Source of the DNA: Sinonovacula constricta
Lineage: Eukaryota; Mollusca; Bivalvia; Cardiida; Solecurtidae
NCBI GenBank assembly: GCA_007844125.1
Contig: CM017572.1
Location: forward strand, 20,429,934 to 20,493,933
Direction: 5' to 3'
DNA length: 64,000 nt
Part shown: one piece after another, positions 62,500-64,000 of the stretch
Layout of the letters: every line of letters begins with the position of its first letter
Position numbering within the stretch: the first letter of the stretch is position 1
Notes under the pieces: generated by a model
What the model was told of the DNA's origin: nothing
The model's database searches: none
The model's input: only the letters and a program-made list of their open reading frames with translations
Position numbers and translations under genes: made by a program

Positions 62500-62559
62500 A
62501 TGACAACGGATGACGCAAAGACATACCTCTCCAAGCGAGAAATCCCTCGCTTGTTCGAA
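62500..62559 (+). CDS. AK5: adenylate kinase 5, first coding exon (partial gene)
   Basis: AK5 is a cytosolic enzyme that interconverts ATP, ADP and AMP; vertebrate AK5 has two kinase domains after an N-terminal helical region. The exon encodes 20 residues ('DAKTYLSKREIPRLFE' with a short Met-Thr-Thr-Asp start) and ends at GAA|GTAAGTAA in phase 0. It closely matches the conserved AK5 N-terminus, which has the same length up to 'LFE'. The kinase domains must lie beyond 64 kb; no second exon was found in the remaining 1.4 kb. Its position head-to-head with PIGK supports the call, since human AK5 is the divergent neighbour of PIGK. The assignment rests on a short peptide plus synteny. Confidence 0.85.
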
Positions 62560-62944
62560 GTAAGTAATTTTCAGTAATATTTACCACCTTGAATTGTTTA
62601 CCATACTCGTGCAATCATCGGTTCGACGAACGTGTTTGAAACACATGTTTGTACTTTTCTGGGAATGCATTTTTTTTAATTTTTTTTATTAAATACCATA
62701 TATCTTGACGCAAGACTAAACCAATCACTATGTGAGTTTAAGTCACACCTCTTTGTCAAAGAACTTAAGTTAAGATGTTCTCCTTCCACTATTAGTCTAT
62801 TATCAATGTACGTCCTTTGGTTAGAAACAACGGTATTGATGTATCTAGTCTTGTGCTGGAAAAAAGATACATAACATTAATCTAATGGTAACAGAAACAC
62901 AAAACAATTTTAAATACTGGTAGTATACTTGAGTGAGTGTTTAG

Positions 62945-63115
62945 CCAAATAAGCACGAGTAACCAGAGTTACCCTCATTCTGGACCATCTGCATTCCGGA
63001 CCATCATTTCGGACCATCATTCCAGACCATGTTATAATCATCCCTGACCACTTTGGTCGTCATCCTGGACCATATAATTATCATTCCGGACCATATTTAT
63101 TTGATTTATGAAATA
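62945..63115. repeat. short imperfect repeats of 'ggaccat'
   Basis: About seven copies of 'cattccggaccat'-like units with spacings of 15-30 bases lie inside AK5 intron 1. Confidence 0.6.
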
Positions 63116-63185
63116 ATAATCAGAACTTAAGAAAGAAGTCTAGATGATGTATGATCAAACTTATGATTACTTACTTGTGAGCGTT

Positions 63186-63380
63186 CGTGGTCTAGTGGTT
63201 AAGACGTTGGACTCCGGATCGGAGGGTCCCGGGTTCGAACCCCGAAACTGACCACGTGATGTTAGTCCTTGAGCAAGACTATTTACTGCACATTGCTCCA
63301 GGTATTCAGTACCTGAGTACTGGTTCTACCCAGGAAGTGGACTGTCGAGAGGGATTAATATAAGTTAAAAGAACTTGTTT
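63186..63380 (+). mobile_element. tRNA-derived SINE (AK5 intron 1)
   Basis: The A box is 'tggtctagtggttaagacg' and the B box 'cgggttcgaaccccg'. The body contains 'gtccttgagcaagac' and 'tgctccaggt'. The head resembles a tRNA, but the cloverleaf is imperfect and an unrelated body follows, so I call it a SINE rather than a tRNA gene. Confidence 0.75.
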
Positions 63381-64000
63381 CCCAATCAACTATAAATAAA
63401 TAGGTTTAATTAAATCAAACTTATATTTCCTAGGTCGTTGTAAAACCCTCTTTTATTGGTGTAAATATTCTTTAAAACTTGAGGTTTAAAACACCTGTTC
63501 TTAATAAAACATTTTGTTTGTTTTAGCAATCAGGACAATTTATAATTGTGTATATTGATTTGGACATATAATATATAGGCTAACTTTTTTTTTTATTTTG
63601 ACATGTGAAATGGCATCCAATAATCGTGTCTGTAAATCAAAGAACACATTATACAAAATAAACACAGGCGTATTGGCGGCACACTTTTAGCAGTAACACT
63701 CAGCGGTTGTTCACATCTCTTTTGTTACTATTGTGTCTGTATTTAATGTGTTAATTTCTCAACTCATGTTTATTGTTGAGATGCTTGATATATATAGGGT
63801 TATACTTTTTAAGAGAAAAGTTTTGTAATTAAAATAAAAAAAAAAAGATTTGGGTCCACAAGTGAGAAAAATACATAGACAATATGTTTTATATTTTATT
63901 AACATATTTTATTCAAACAATAGTATGTTATTACATGTATCAATTACATAGCAATGTTACAAAATGTACAACATTTCAGAAACATTATCGTGATCCCAGT
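63381..64000. other. AK5 intron 1, nothing else seen
   Basis: AT-rich with homopolymer runs. No exon of AK5 was recognised here. Confidence 0.45.

Noticed and set aside
63186..63260. tRNA gene (also considered at 35690 and on the minus strand at 51640-51710)
   Set aside because: A and B boxes are present but the stems do not close well, and each is followed by a SINE body.

Overview
This is AT-rich eukaryotic DNA from an animal, and most probably a bivalve mollusc. The genes have many short exons with GT-AG introns of 0.1 to 5.7 kb. Their proteins are clearly metazoan, and the window is full of minisatellites, tRNA-derived SINEs and fragments of cut-and-paste DNA transposons. Two dispersed repeats look familiar from bivalve genomes: one ends in an 'aagagggccatgatgg'-type sequence (27.7-28.4 kb and 48.9-49.7 kb), the other starts with 'gccccgataggcgggcata' (10.4 kb). 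The bivalve assignment rests on that recollection and was not tested by a search.

Layout. 0-11 kb: duplicated repeats, a pogo/Tigger-like transposon with a frameshifted transposase (3.67-6.29 kb, minus), a possible first exon of an unidentified minus-strand gene (6.49-6.74 kb) and a 24-bp minisatellite. 11.1-15.7 kb, plus: DR1 (NC2-beta), three coding exons. 21.6-33.1 kb, plus: NELFB/COBRA1, eight coding exons. 34-39 kb: a Tigger-type MITE, two SINE copies, a decayed hAT transposase and a 16-bp minisatellite. 39.3-62.2 kb, minus: PIGK/GPI8, the catalytic subunit of GPI transamidase, reconstructed as ten coding exons (354 codons). 62.5 kb, plus: the first coding exon of AK5, which runs off the window. 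The PIGK and AK5 start codons lie back to back, 343 bp apart. The same two genes are head-to-head neighbours in human, so this is probably an old gene pair sharing a bidirectional promoter.

DR1 and NELFB both act on RNA polymerase II (pre-initiation complex block; promoter-proximal pausing). PIGK attaches GPI anchors in the ER, and AK5 balances adenine nucleotides in the cytosol. I see no functional operon-like logic; the layout reflects ordinary animal gene order.

The most unusual feature is a set of tandem arrays that grew out of exon edges. In PIGK, the 3' end of exon 4 together with its splice donor is repeated about 38 times (60-bp unit) into intron 4. The 5' start of exon 7 together with its splice acceptor is repeated about 65 times (50-bp unit) into intron 6. 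In NELFB, the end of the last coding exon is repeated with a 91-bp period into the 3' UTR. The two PIGK arrays place dozens of copies of real splice sites next to the functional ones, and two extra donors in intron 4 would add exactly 20 or 40 residues in frame.
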